Assembly (NCBI GenBank): GCA_965197545.1
Contig: CBDANJ010000008.1
Span: 1,674,001 to 1,738,000 of the forward strand
DNA length: 64,000 bases
Source: CATOSP01 sp965197545
GTDB lineage: Bacteria > Chloroflexota > Dehalococcoidia > Lucifugimonadales > UBA3495
Direction of reading: 5' to 3'
Numbering within the stretch: the first letter of the stretch is position 1; every line of letters starts with the position of its first letter. A program made the translations under genes and the position numbers. Positions 35,063-43,674 of the stretch are shown here, in pieces. The notes under the pieces are model-generated. The model was not told the origin of the DNA, made no database searches, and was given only the letters and a program-made list of their open reading frames with translations.

Positions 35063-36787
35063 ATGAAGCTTCAAATCATGTCTCCCGCCGCCGATAGGGT
35101 TGATTTCAAGGTGCCCCCGGCGCCGCGGCTTGATTCTCTGGAAGGCAAGACCATCGGCCTGTACAACAACATGACTGGCGGAGCCGACGTCGCCGTCGAC
35201 AGGGTCGCCGAACACCTCAGCAACCGCTTCTCAGGAATGAAATTCCAGCGCTACGGTGGAGACCTTCGGCCAGGGCGTCCCGCCCTCAGCAGGGGGAACC
35301 ATATCGACGAAGAAGAGGCCGCTTACATCGCAAATGAAGTTGATGCGATGATCGGCGCGACGGCGCATTGAGGCGGCTGCACGTCGTGGCTTGCCCATGA
35401 CATGGTCGCAATGGAAAAGGCCGGCGTCCCTGCGGTTGCAATCGCCGCCCGCAGTTTCGCCAGGGCATGGCAGTCCTGCGTGGACGGCTGGGGCCAACCG
35501 GGGACCGCGTTCGTCACCATCCCCCATGCCACCACCGGCCAGCAGCCGGACTACATCCGAAAGATGGTGGATGAGCAGATCGATGACATTATCCTGGGCT
35601 TGACCAGGTTAACCGCCACCCCGGCGGGAAATGGGCGTGCCAGGAACGGCGGCGAGTCCACTGAGACGCTAATCGTAGAGATGGACGACACGCCTCTCGG
35701 CCTGGACGCGGTCAATCGCTTCCTGGAAGAGCGGGACTGGAGCGACGGCATGCCCGTGATACCGCCCACCCCCGCCTCCGTCGAGGCGATGTTGAAGGGT
35801 ACGAAACGAGACTCCCAGGACGTCGTGATGGTCATGGAGCCGGGCTTCGGCCTTGCGACGGTCGAGAAGATCGCGGTTAATGCGGTCATGGCGGGCTGCG
35901 CGCCGGAACAACTCCCCGTGCTTCTCGCGGCTATCGATTGTATCGCCCAACCCGAAATGAACCACCGAGACATGCAGGTGTCTGGACACACCGAAGCTCC
36001 GCTGATCCTGGTCAACGGCCCAATCGCCCGGAAGGCGGGGATCAACTCCGGCACTACCGCGATGGGCCCCGGTGTAATCAACCGCCCCAACACGGCCATC
36101 GGACGGGCGCTGCGCCTGTGCCTGATCAATATTGGGTACTGCAAGGCCGGCGCGGGAGACCCCAACTTCATCGGTCTGCCGACCAAGTTCGGTATGTGCA
36201 TCGCCGAAAACGAAGACCTGAGCCCCTGGCAGCCCTACCACATGGACAAGGGCTACCGGCACGACGAAAGCGCGGTTACCGTGGTCACCGTCACTGGTCC
36301 CGCGGACATTCTGGACTCCAGTTCCAGGAACCACCTGGATACCTTGGATAACATAGGTTCCAACATGGCCTACCGGTACTCAGGCGCGGGCGGTTGGCTC
36401 AGGGGTTGGCAATCTGCCCAGGTGGGCCACACCAACAAGCGTGTGCCGTATCAGGGCCCCTACCATCCCATCATCTTGAGCCCATCTCGTGCGGTCATAC
36501 TGGCCGAGGCGGGGATGAGCAAGCAAGACGCCCAGGAATGGTTGCACGAGCATTGCCGAATTTCATTGAGCGATGCTCTGGGCTCGCGTGGGATGCCCAA
36601 GGATGCCAACGGGAAGTGGCTTACTCACCCGGAGTTGCAACACCTTGAAAATGACCCCCATGCTACCATTCCGGCTCTGGAGAGTCCGGAACAGTATCTG
36701 CTGTTCGTAACCGGCGGGTCGACTCACTACGCCAACTTCTTCTACGGCACATACGGTATCGCGACGATGCCCGTGGAAGATGTATAG
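35063..36787 (+). CDS. UGSC-type selenoprotein with C-terminal extension, in-frame TGA decoded as Sec
   Basis: One 574-codon frame interrupted only by TGA at 35369-35371 (codon 103). Upstream, residues 1-102 carry the UGSC-family N-terminal half (SLEGKTIGLYNNMTGGAD, RVAEHLSNRF, EEEAAYIANEVDAMIGATAH). Immediately downstream come Gly-Gly-Cys (Cys106), then TSWLAHDMVAMEKAGVPAVA and IPHATTGQQPDYIRKMVDE. Reading the TGA as Sec gives a UxxC redox motif exactly where the family has UGSC or CGSC. Residues about 215-574 form a second conserved-looking domain (WSDGMPVIPPTPASVEAML, VSGHTEAPLILVNGP, GINSGTTAMGPG) that I cannot name. ATG 35063 follows AGGAG by 7 nt. An automatic caller would split it at the TGA into 102 and 461 residue pieces. 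Sec machinery is not in this window. The alternative, a nonsense mutation, is less likely given the hairpin downstream. Confidence 0.8.
35369..35401 (+). promoter_or_regulatory. Candidate bacterial SECIS element
   Basis: Starting 11 nt after the TGA, a 7-bp stem (GTCGTGG at 35383-35389 with CCATGAC at 35395-35401, one G-U pair) closes a 5-nt loop CUUGC. Spacing and size match the bacterial SECIS layout, a small hairpin about 11 nt past the UGA that binds SelB. The loop has no obvious GGU-type motif, but bacterial SECIS loops vary. Confidence 0.6.
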
Positions 36788-36865
36788 TCCAGCCGTTACA
36801 ACGTGCGGTGACTGCCCGTTGGACCGCGCTCCGAATCAATTCACGATGGTCTCCCGAGGGGTGGA

Positions 36866-37792
36866 ATGCCAAGGTTAGCTGCGGATAAATACGTTTCCAA
36901 AGTACGAAAGCCCGACGATGTAGACGAGTTCTGGGATGACGTGTTGGCCCAGACCGCCAAGATTCCTCTGGACGCGGAGGTCAACCACGATCCCCTGAGG
37001 TCCTCGGAGGCGATTGACGTGTTCGAGGTCTTCTACACGAGCCTCGACCATGTGCGGATCGCCGGCTGGTACGCGGCGCCCAAGGACCGGGACGGTCTCC
37101 TGCCGGGCCTGCTGCAGGTGCCCGGCTACAACATGGAGCCCCCCATCCCCAAAAACTGGGCGAGGAAAGGTTACGCCACGTTCAGCGTAGCTCCCCGCGG
37201 TAAGCTGCGGAGCAACCGCCAATTCAATCCCGGCTACCCCGGCCTGCTCACCTATGGGATGGTGGACCGCAACACATACTCCTACCGGGGTTTCTACATG
37301 GACGCCTGCAGGGGCGTGGAGTTTCTGCTGGGCCGCGACGAAGTTAACAGTGACCGGATTGGTGTTACGGGGCACAGCCAGGGCGGAGGACTAACCGTCT
37401 CAACCGCCGCGTTGCGTCCGGAGATTAAGGCCGCGGCTGCCGGCGCGCCCTACCTGTGCGGCTACATGGACGCAATTGAATTGACCGACGCCTATCCCTA
37501 CCAGGAGATCACCGACTACCTGAGAGCGAATCCCGGCAGCCGCGATCAAGTTGAAGAGACCCTGGCATACTTCGATGGCATCAATCTGGCCCACCGGATC
37601 AATTGCCCGATGATCGTGAGCGTGGGGCTTCAGGACAGCACCTGTCCCCCGGAAACCGGTTTCGCGATGTTCAACGCCATCGCCAGCGCCGACAAGAAGA
37701 TATACGCCTACGACGGCCACGGCCACGACGCCAATGGCCACCAGCACGGCGCGGTAATAGACGCGTTTCTGGCCGAGCACCTGAAGGCTTAG
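36866..37792 (+). CDS. Acetylxylan-esterase-like alpha/beta hydrolase (active)
   Basis: 308 residues of the AXE1/cephalosporin-C deacetylase family (usual length about 320). Catalytic triad positions can be seen: Ser in GHSQGG (about 172-177), Asp in VGLQDSTCPPET, His in DGHGHD near the C-terminus. N-terminal FWDDVLAQT and the RGQG-like APRGKLRSNRQ segment also fit. It probably removes acetyl or other acyl groups from sugars or small molecules. Start ATG follows GAGGGG. Thirteen bp separate it from a paralogue that has lost the nucleophile. Confidence 0.88.
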   Translation: MPRLAADKYVSKVRKPDDVDEFWDDVLAQTAKIPLDAEVNHDPLRSSEAIDVFEVFYTSLDHVRIAGWYAAPKDRDGLLPGLLQVPGYNMEPPIPKNWARKGYATFSVAPRGKLRSNRQFNPGYPGLLTYGMVDRNTYSYRGFYMDACRGVEFLLGRDEVNSDRIGVTGHSQGGGLTVSTAALRPEIKAAAAGAPYLCGYMDAIELTDAYPYQEITDYLRANPGSRDQVEETLAYFDGINLAHRINCPMIVSVGLQDSTCPPETGFAMFNAIASADKKIYAYDGHGHDANGHQHGAVIDAFLAEHLKA

Positions 37793-37805
37793 CGGACTGG
37801 GAGAT

Positions 37806-38723
37806 ATGACGACATTTAGTGGCGCAAAGCCCGCTGGATTCGATAGCTTCTGGCAGGCAACCTTGGACGAACTGGCAACCCTGCCTCCGGCTCCGGAGGT
37901 CGTGGAAATGCCGCTGCGGTCTACGGACTTCGCAACGGCATACAGCGTGCGGCTCACGTCAATCGGTCCATACCGGATATTTGGCTATCTGAGCATTCCC
38001 AAGGGAAATGGACCTTTCCCCGCAAGATACTATCTGCCCCGCTACGGCAGCGTGGTGGACCTGGTGCCCCAAGGGACATCCAACGACCAAAGGCGGCAAT
38101 GCGTCACGTTTTCCATCAGCGCTAGGGGGCAGAGGCTAGCCGATCAACCCTACGCCGCCAGCTTCCCTGGCCTCCTGACGGACGGAATCGATGACCTAGA
38201 TTCCTACGTGTACCGGGGTATCGTGGCCGACTGCTGCCGTGGACTGGAATACCTGGCCAGCCGCGATGAGGTTGATAACCAGCGAATCGCGGCCATCGGC
38301 GCGGACTTGGCTTTTACGACTGCCGCACTCCGCCCCCCGATTACCCATGTCGTGAGTGGACCATCTCTCTCCTACGCCGCGACGGACCTGGCCGCCCGCA
38401 CCGAGGCCTACCCCCTGGAGGAGATCAACGATTATCTGAGGCTGCACCCTTCTCGCAGGGAGGATGTCCACAACACCCTGTCGTACTTCGACCTGAGATG
38501 GTTCGCGCCCAGTGTGACCGCGACAACCTTGCTTATGGCTGGGTCCGACGGCGAATCGCTGGACGAAGCCACCCTTCAACCCCTTGTTGAATCGGTGAAG
38601 GGACCCTGCGAGGTCCACAAATCACAGCACTCGGGCTTCAGAGACGGCGTGTTCAGCGAGGAATGGTTAACCCGCCAATTCGGGCTACCCGGGCCTAGCC
38701 TGCCGCCCCACTGGCAGCCTTAG
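37806..38723 (+). CDS. Acetylxylan-esterase-like paralogue lacking the nucleophile serine
   Basis: 305 residues colinear with the preceding gene (FDSFWQATLDELATLP, RYGSVVDLVPQGTS, YVYRGIVADCCRGLEYLASRDEVDNQRI, then AYPLEEINDYLR). At the nucleophile elbow the GHSQGG of its neighbour is replaced by GADLAF, so Ser is missing; the Asp (AGSDGESL) and His (QHSGFRD) regions remain partly. It is therefore a likely pseudoenzyme, perhaps a partner of the active paralogue, or it uses other residues. Tandem duplication is the simplest origin. No frameshift or stop, so it appears maintained. Confidence 0.85.
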   Translation: MTTFSGAKPAGFDSFWQATLDELATLPPAPEVVEMPLRSTDFATAYSVRLTSIGPYRIFGYLSIPKGNGPFPARYYLPRYGSVVDLVPQGTSNDQRRQCVTFSISARGQRLADQPYAASFPGLLTDGIDDLDSYVYRGIVADCCRGLEYLASRDEVDNQRIAAIGADLAFTTAALRPPITHVVSGPSLSYAATDLAARTEAYPLEEINDYLRLHPSRREDVHNTLSYFDLRWFAPSVTATTLLMAGSDGESLDEATLQPLVESVKGPCEVHKSQHSGFRDGVFSEEWLTRQFGLPGPSLPPHWQP

Positions 38724-38847
38724 GGGCGAGGGCAGCCACCCCGGCGTTCGGGATAGCGTTTCCCGGGCCAGTACCCAATCGCCCGTGTGCATTGAAGCAT
38801 TCCGAGTCGGACCAATCCGACCTTCCCGGCGGCGACGGAGGAATACC

Positions 38848-39954
38848 ATGAAGGCGTCTTACCTTGGGGCCATGGGATACTCCCAGCGGCACAAGTTTCC
38901 CACCACGTGGCCGATTCCCCCGGCTTACCATGACCCCGAGACCTCGGTGCGTAGTTACCAGGAGGGGATGGACGAGTGCGAGTTCGCCGAGGAAATGGGG
39001 TTCGACTGGGTTAGTTTTTCCGAGCACCATTACTCCGGCCGAATCGCCACAGGAGCGCCCGCGGTCATGGCCGCAGCGGTCGCCGAGCGGTGCAAGAGGG
39101 TCAAGATCGCCATGCTCGGCCAGCTCTTGCCTCTTAACAACCCGGTCCGTTGCGCCGAAGAACTGGGCATGCTCGACAACTTGACCAATGGCCGCCTAAT
39201 AATCGGATTCCTCCGGGGAACACCCAACGAGGACCAGACTTACGGCGTGAACCCAGCCGAAGGTCGCGGCAGGCTCTTCGAGGGCATGGACCTCATTCTC
39301 AAGGCGCTGACCGAGCCACAGCCTTTCTCCTGGGAAGGACGCTATCACCAGTTCCGCACCGTGTCGGTCTGGCCTCTTCCTGTGCAACAGCCTTTGCCTC
39401 CGGTGATCGTGGCAACTCGGAGTGACGACACGGTGAAATATGCCGCCGATCACGGTTTGGGCCTCGGCGTGTCCTTTGTCCCGGTGGAGCAAATGGGCGC
39501 AGTGACCGACAAATATTTCCAATGGTGCGCCGACGCTGGTTGGCGGCCGGAGCCTGACCAGGTGGTCTTCCGGGCCAGCATCTACCTGGCCGAGACCGAC
39601 AAGCAGGCCAAGGACTGGTTGGCCAAGCGCACAGGCACGGGCCCGGTGCCCGGCGGCATCGCCATGCCTTCATCGGTTTCAAGAGCGATCAGCGCCGCCC
39701 GGTCCGGGGAGGAGTTTGACCTTCGCAGCGTCCTTGCCGGCAGTCCCCAGGGAGATGTCGTAGGCGTGGCCCGAGGCTTGAATTTCATGGGTGGCCCCGA
39801 CACGGTTGTGGAACAGATCAAACAATACCGCGACCGGTGCGGCGCGGGTGTCATGGACCTATTCTTTCAACAACCGGGCGTCGACCATCAGGAAGTTATG
39901 CGGGAGATCGACCTGTTCGGCCGGGAGGTCCTGCCTCGCTTGAGGGAGCTTTAG
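38848..39954 (+). CDS. LLM class flavin-dependent oxidoreductase
   Basis: 368 residues from ATG 38848, chosen because GGAGGAATACC lies directly before it. Bacterial-luciferase-like TIM barrel with the SEHHYSG motif (FMN-binding His), LGQLLPLNNPVRCAEELGMLDNLTNGR, GFLRGTP and the C-terminal GGPDTVVEQIKQY. These FMNH2-dependent monooxygenases attack organosulfur, chelator or recalcitrant organic compounds; an F420-dependent role cannot be excluded. It sits in a run of plus-strand hydrolases, fitting a catabolic operon. Confidence 0.92.
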   Translation: MKASYLGAMGYSQRHKFPTTWPIPPAYHDPETSVRSYQEGMDECEFAEEMGFDWVSFSEHHYSGRIATGAPAVMAAAVAERCKRVKIAMLGQLLPLNNPVRCAEELGMLDNLTNGRLIIGFLRGTPNEDQTYGVNPAEGRGRLFEGMDLILKALTEPQPFSWEGRYHQFRTVSVWPLPVQQPLPPVIVATRSDDTVKYAADHGLGLGVSFVPVEQMGAVTDKYFQWCADAGWRPEPDQVVFRASIYLAETDKQAKDWLAKRTGTGPVPGGIAMPSSVSRAISAARSGEEFDLRSVLAGSPQGDVVGVARGLNFMGGPDTVVEQIKQYRDRCGAGVMDLFFQQPGVDHQEVMREIDLFGREVLPRLREL

Positions 39955-40003
39955 CCTTGATGGGCACAGCCGCCAGGTCGCTTGGAGGGAGTGGCATTCC
40001 GTC

Positions 40004-40762
40004 ATGACGCCGACCGATGGGCATGTTGACGTTAAAGGAACGCGCCTACGCTACTCGGAGATGGGTTCCGGAGACCCGATTGTTATCCTGGACCCAGGCA
40101 CAGGGATGATCTCTCCCTTACGGGAAGTGCTGTCCCGGCGTTACCGCGCTGTGAGTCTGGAACTCGGCGGATTCGGGGATTTGGCCGAGGATGACCGCCC
40201 GAAGTCGGCCCGGGAGACCGCCAACCTTGTGGCTTCGGCCCTTAGCGGACTGGCTATCGGAAAATACGGTCTAATCGCCGATTCCGCCGCCGCATCCGTT
40301 GCCCTTTGGCAAGCTCTGCAAGTCCCTGACGACGTGGATACGCTCATATTGATTTCACCCGTTGCCCTGCTGCCCACGGGCAACCCTTTGTCCGCTCCCC
40401 GAGAACAACTCGTCGCCCACTCCGAAAACGCAGGAGGCCTGACCCAATTGGCCTCCGAGGAAGCTGTCAGGATGAGCGCGCTAACCGGTGGCGGCGTCCA
40501 CGACGCTGAGCTGGAAACCCGCCTGGCCGAAGTGCCATGCGCGACCTTGGCTGTGTTTGGCCAGAACGACATGATGGTCGCGGCAGAAGCACCTCGTATC
40601 TACCGGGAAAAGATACCAAACTGCAACATCTCTTTCGTGTACGACGCTGGACACGCCATCCTGGTGGACCGACCCGAGGCTCTGATCAGCGCGGTGTCGG
40701 ACTTCATTGAAAGGCGCGAGACGTTCATCGTTGGACGTGACTCTGGCTTGATAAATCCTTAA
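40004..40762 (+). CDS. Alpha/beta hydrolase with atypical nucleophile elbow
   Basis: 252 residues with the alpha/beta hydrolase core: strand LRYSEMGSGDPIVILDPGTG (oxyanion region lacks the usual HG), SLELGGFGDL, elbow GLIADSAAAS instead of GxSxG (Ser kept, flanking Gly replaced by Ala), acid region FGQNDMM and catalytic-like GHAILVDRPE. It may be a C-C hydrolase, esterase or dienelactone-like enzyme; activity is uncertain. The start is 50 bp after the LLM gene, with GGAGGG upstream. Confidence 0.82.
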   Translation: MTPTDGHVDVKGTRLRYSEMGSGDPIVILDPGTGMISPLREVLSRRYRAVSLELGGFGDLAEDDRPKSARETANLVASALSGLAIGKYGLIADSAAASVALWQALQVPDDVDTLILISPVALLPTGNPLSAPREQLVAHSENAGGLTQLASEEAVRMSALTGGGVHDAELETRLAEVPCATLAVFGQNDMMVAAEAPRIYREKIPNCNISFVYDAGHAILVDRPEALISAVSDFIERRETFIVGRDSGLINP

Positions 40763-40827
40763 CGGATTGGCGGCGCCATCTCCGAAATTGTGGTGAGCCC
40801 GCTCGAACGGCAGGAGAAGTGCTCCTT

Positions 40828-41607
40828 ATGCCATCCTTGACGTTGCCTGGCGTGGACCTGTGGTATGAAGACACCGGCGGCTCCGGGACTCCCGTGCTTT
40901 TCATGCACGCGGCTTCCGGGACGTGCGAAAGCTGGGTCTACCAGTTGCCCGCATTCACGAATGCGGGGTACCGGTGTGTTATCTATGACCGACGGACGTG
41001 GGGCCGGTCGAAACCAACAGACCCCGATGAGCAGCCGGGTTTTGTAGGAGACGACCTCCATGGACTTGTTGTCCATTTAGGTCTGGAACGATTCCATATC
41101 GCCGCCACAGCGGCAGGTGGGATAGGCGCGTTGGATTACAGCCTTGACCATCCTGAGCGCGTCATCAGTCTTGTAGCGGCCAACACTATCGGCGGTGTCC
41201 AAGATCCGGAATACCTGGAAGTGCAGACCAGGTTGCGACCCGATGAAATCCAACAACTCCCGGTGGATCTTCGCGAGCTAGGTCCGTCATATCGAGGGGC
41301 AGACCCGGAAGGCGCGGCCCGTTGGTTGGAGATCGATCACTCGACACGGCCCTATGGACGATTGCCCACCCAGCCCCTCCGGACACCCATCACGTACTCC
41401 AGGTTGGAGACGATGCGGGTGCCTGCGCTGGTCCTCTCAGGAGGGGCCGACCTGCTTTCGCCGCCGCTGCTAATGAGGATGCTGGCGGCACACATTCCCA
41501 CCAGCCGTTTCGTGTCATTGCCCGAAGCGGGCCACGCCGGGTTCTGGGAGAGACCCCAGGTCTGGAACGGGTTGGTCCTGGAATTTCTGGGCCAACACCG
41601 CCCATGA
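40828..41607 (+). CDS. Alpha/beta hydrolase homologue lacking the nucleophile serine
   Basis: 259 residues from ATG 40828 (GGAGA 11 nt upstream; a GTG at 40819 is too close to it). It has the fold markers GTPVLFMHAASGTCESW, YDRRTWGRS and the C-terminal GHAGFWERPQ with acid region SGGADLLSPP. The nucleophile elbow reads ATAAGG, where family members have GxSxGG, so the Ser is Ala. It is probably non-hydrolytic or uses another mechanism (some homologues are lyases or cofactor-free dioxygenases). It closes the plus-strand run and converges with the dtxR-like gene. Confidence 0.82.
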   Translation: MPSLTLPGVDLWYEDTGGSGTPVLFMHAASGTCESWVYQLPAFTNAGYRCVIYDRRTWGRSKPTDPDEQPGFVGDDLHGLVVHLGLERFHIAATAAGGIGALDYSLDHPERVISLVAANTIGGVQDPEYLEVQTRLRPDEIQQLPVDLRELGPSYRGADPEGAARWLEIDHSTRPYGRLPTQPLRTPITYSRLETMRVPALVLSGGADLLSPPLLMRMLAAHIPTSRFVSLPEAGHAGFWERPQVWNGLVLEFLGQHRP

Positions 41608-41629
41608 AGCCAATTAGGGTGAACTAGAC

Positions 41630-42412
41630 TTAACCGGTCGTATGCGCGCCCTCCATCGGTGCGCCGCTTTCCCTGAGGCGAACAAGGATCTGCTGGGCCA
41701 CGTTGTAGCCAACCGACACCCTGCCGGTGCCGGTCTCCACGGTTAAGACTCCAAGATAAGGGGCCGCCTCCGCCACTTCGATGTTGCTGTCCGGCACCAC
41801 TTGGGAGTTGACCAGGAACCGCAGCAAATTGGGGTCCTCCTCCGGAATCCGCTCGACCACGTACGCTTCTTTGGTAGCGGCACGGTCTAGTGAGATGGAA
41901 TTGGGCGGTGTCTTCGGCTCACCCGTGCCCGGAATGGGCCTGCCGAACGGGGACTTTGTGGGCTGTCCCAGCAGCTCAAATAGCCGCTCTTCCAGTTGCG
42001 GCGACACGCCGTGTTCCAGGCGGTGCGCCTCGATGTGGGCCTGGTGTGGCTCCATCCCCAGAATCTTGACCACCATCCATTCAACCAGCCGGTGCCGCCG
42101 GGCGATATCCTCGCCGCCTTCCATTCCCTTCTTTGTCATGCGGATTCGTTTGTCCGCCCCGACATCCACAAGTCCCTGCTTTTCCATCCGCCTTATCATA
42201 CCGGCAACTGAAGGGACCGACGTGCCGAGACCCTCGGTGGGGGGCAACCCCTTTAACGTCTCGGTAAGTTCGGTTACCGTAGGCTCACCGGTCTCCTCCC
42301 AGAGCTTGTAGAGGCACAGGAGATAGTTCTCGGTGGCCGGAGATAGTCGCTCGTAAACGGCGCTGGTCTGCGGGGATTCTGAGAGAGCCTCGGTCTTTCT
42401 GCGTCGCGGCAT
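41630..42412 (-). CDS. DtxR/IdeR/MntR family metal-dependent regulator
   Basis: 260 residues with the three DtxR parts: a winged helix (SPATENYLLCLYKL, TSVPSVAGMIRRMEKQGLV), a metal-binding dimerisation domain (EAHRLEHGVSPQLEERLFELLG, with His/Glu ligands, and PFGRPIPGTG, where the Cys of the DtxR CPHGxPI motif is Ser), and a C-terminal FeoA/SH3-like domain. It represses transcription when loaded with Fe(II) or Mn(II). The loss of Cys hints at Mn-type selectivity, as in MntR, but this is uncertain. It lies 149 bp downstream of the iron-type ABC ATPase gene on the same strand and probably controls it and itself. Confidence 0.92.
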   Translation of the reverse strand: MPRRRKTEALSESPQTSAVYERLSPATENYLLCLYKLWEETGEPTVTELTETLKGLPPTEGLGTSVPSVAGMIRRMEKQGLVDVGADKRIRMTKKGMEGGEDIARRHRLVEWMVVKILGMEPHQAHIEAHRLEHGVSPQLEERLFELLGQPTKSPFGRPIPGTGEPKTPPNSISLDRAATKEAYVVERIPEEDPNLLRFLVNSQVVPDSNIEVAEAAPYLGVLTVETGTGRVSVGYNVAQQILVRLRESGAPMEGAHTTG

Positions 42413-42465
42413 CTTAATTACTTCCGTATTGGCAATCTGCGGTTTGGGGCGGCCTGAGTTATTGG

Positions 42466-42479
42466 TAGAGTATACACTA
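42466..42479. promoter_or_regulatory. Candidate DtxR-type operator and -10 of the regulator gene
   Basis: TAGAGTATACACTA is a 14-bp near-perfect palindrome (one mismatched pair) 54 bp upstream of the regulator start. On the minus strand it contains TATACT, a good -10 hexamer, so a repressor bound here would block its own promoter. The match to a specific metal box has not been scored. Confidence 0.4.
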
Positions 42480-42561
42480 AAGCTTTGTGGTTACTGTTTT
42501 TAGGCGAGAGTGCGCAGCATGGCAAGGCAATGGCTTGAACCCGGTTATCGGTCCAGGTATC

Positions 42562-43668
42562 TCATGACGCCTGAGTCTCGGATTTCTCGGTGTGGGCAAG
42601 CATGGGATACCCAAGCCCATCGGACATGGGCGCTTGACCCTTCAAGAAAGCGGTGACCGTGCGATTGCGTTCCAGTGAAATTGCCACCCTGTCCCCTTTT
42701 CGATAGTAGGCTGAGTGGTCCCGGAGGCTGTGCAACACGACTCCCGAAGGAAGCGCGATGGAATACAGGTAGTGGGTCCCCTTGAAAACCCGGTCCACAA
42801 CCTCGCCCGTCCCGTTGTCTGATTGGGTGATTGTCACGTCGCTTGGCCTAAGCATCACCTCCGCGTTGACTCCGTTTGGCAACCGGTCTTCAGTGTTCAA
42901 AACTCCGATTTCTGTGACCAAGTCGAGCCCGTCCACCTGTCCCGTGACAAAGTCCGCGACGCCTATGAATTCAGCAACGAAGCGGTTGGCGGGCCGGTGA
43001 AACACCTCCTCCGGAGGACCCAATTGGACCAGTTTCCCGCACTGCATGACGCCGACAAGGTCGCCCAAAAGCAGGGCTTCCTCCTGGTCGTGAGTCACGA
43101 AGATCGCGGTGGCCCTACTGGTATGGAGGATGTCGAGAACGTCGCCCCTGACCTGGTCCCGGAGCCGGGGATCCAGGTTGGAAAATGGTTCGTCAAGAAG
43201 GAGTACGTCGGGGCCGGGCGCGAGGGCGCGGGCAAGGGCCAGCCGTTGTTGTTGTCCGCCCGATAGCTCGTGGGGCATACGTTTGGAAAGGTCATCCATC
43301 CCGACCAACCGCAACACATCGGCAACCCGTTCTCTGCGCCCATCTCGCTGCCGGAGCCCGTAGGCTACGTTCTGTTCGACGCTCAGATGGGGGAAGAGTG
43401 CGCCGTCTTGGAAGACCATCCCCACTTTGCGCCGTTCCGGGGCCACCCAAACGTCTGGGCTTGCGACCATGTTCCCGCCAACCGAGACGGCGCCAGCTTC
43501 CGGCTGCTCGAAACCGGCGATGAGTCTTAGAGTGGTGGTCTTGCCGCATCCGCTGGGGCCAAGGAGGACCAATATTTGGCCCTCGACTACTTCCAAGTCC
43601 AGGTTGTCCACGGCCTGGACATTACCGAAGCCCTTGGTCACTCCGGTACATCGGACAGCCGTGGCCAC
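42562..43668 (-). CDS. fbpC: Iron(III)-type ABC transporter ATP-binding protein
   Basis: 368 residues: Walker A GPSGCGKTT, signature LSGGQQQR, Walker B VLLLDEPFSNLDP, switch His in FVTHDQEEAL, and a C-terminal TOBE domain (about residues 245-350) as in FbpC/PotA/CysA. It energises the double permease encoded 6 bp upstream. The substrate class (ferric iron) is inferred from the permease type and the neighbouring DtxR regulator; thiamine or polyamine transport is the alternative. GTG start at 43668 is coupled to the permease stop. Confidence 0.88.
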   Translation of the reverse strand: MATAVRCTGVTKGFGNVQAVDNLDLEVVEGQILVLLGPSGCGKTTTLRLIAGFEQPEAGAVSVGGNMVASPDVWVAPERRKVGMVFQDGALFPHLSVEQNVAYGLRQRDGRRERVADVLRLVGMDDLSKRMPHELSGGQQQRLALARALAPGPDVLLLDEPFSNLDPRLRDQVRGDVLDILHTSRATAIFVTHDQEEALLLGDLVGVMQCGKLVQLGPPEEVFHRPANRFVAEFIGVADFVTGQVDGLDLVTEIGVLNTEDRLPNGVNAEVMLRPSDVTITQSDNGTGEVVDRVFKGTHYLYSIALPSGVVLHSLRDHSAYYRKGDRVAISLERNRTVTAFLKGQAPMSDGLGYPMLAHTEKSETQAS

Positions 43669-43674
43669 CAGGAG

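Noticed and set aside
35402..36787. Independent 461-residue gene starting at ATG 35402
   Set aside because: No ribosome site before it, and the family homology begins upstream of this ATG in the same phase, across the TGA.
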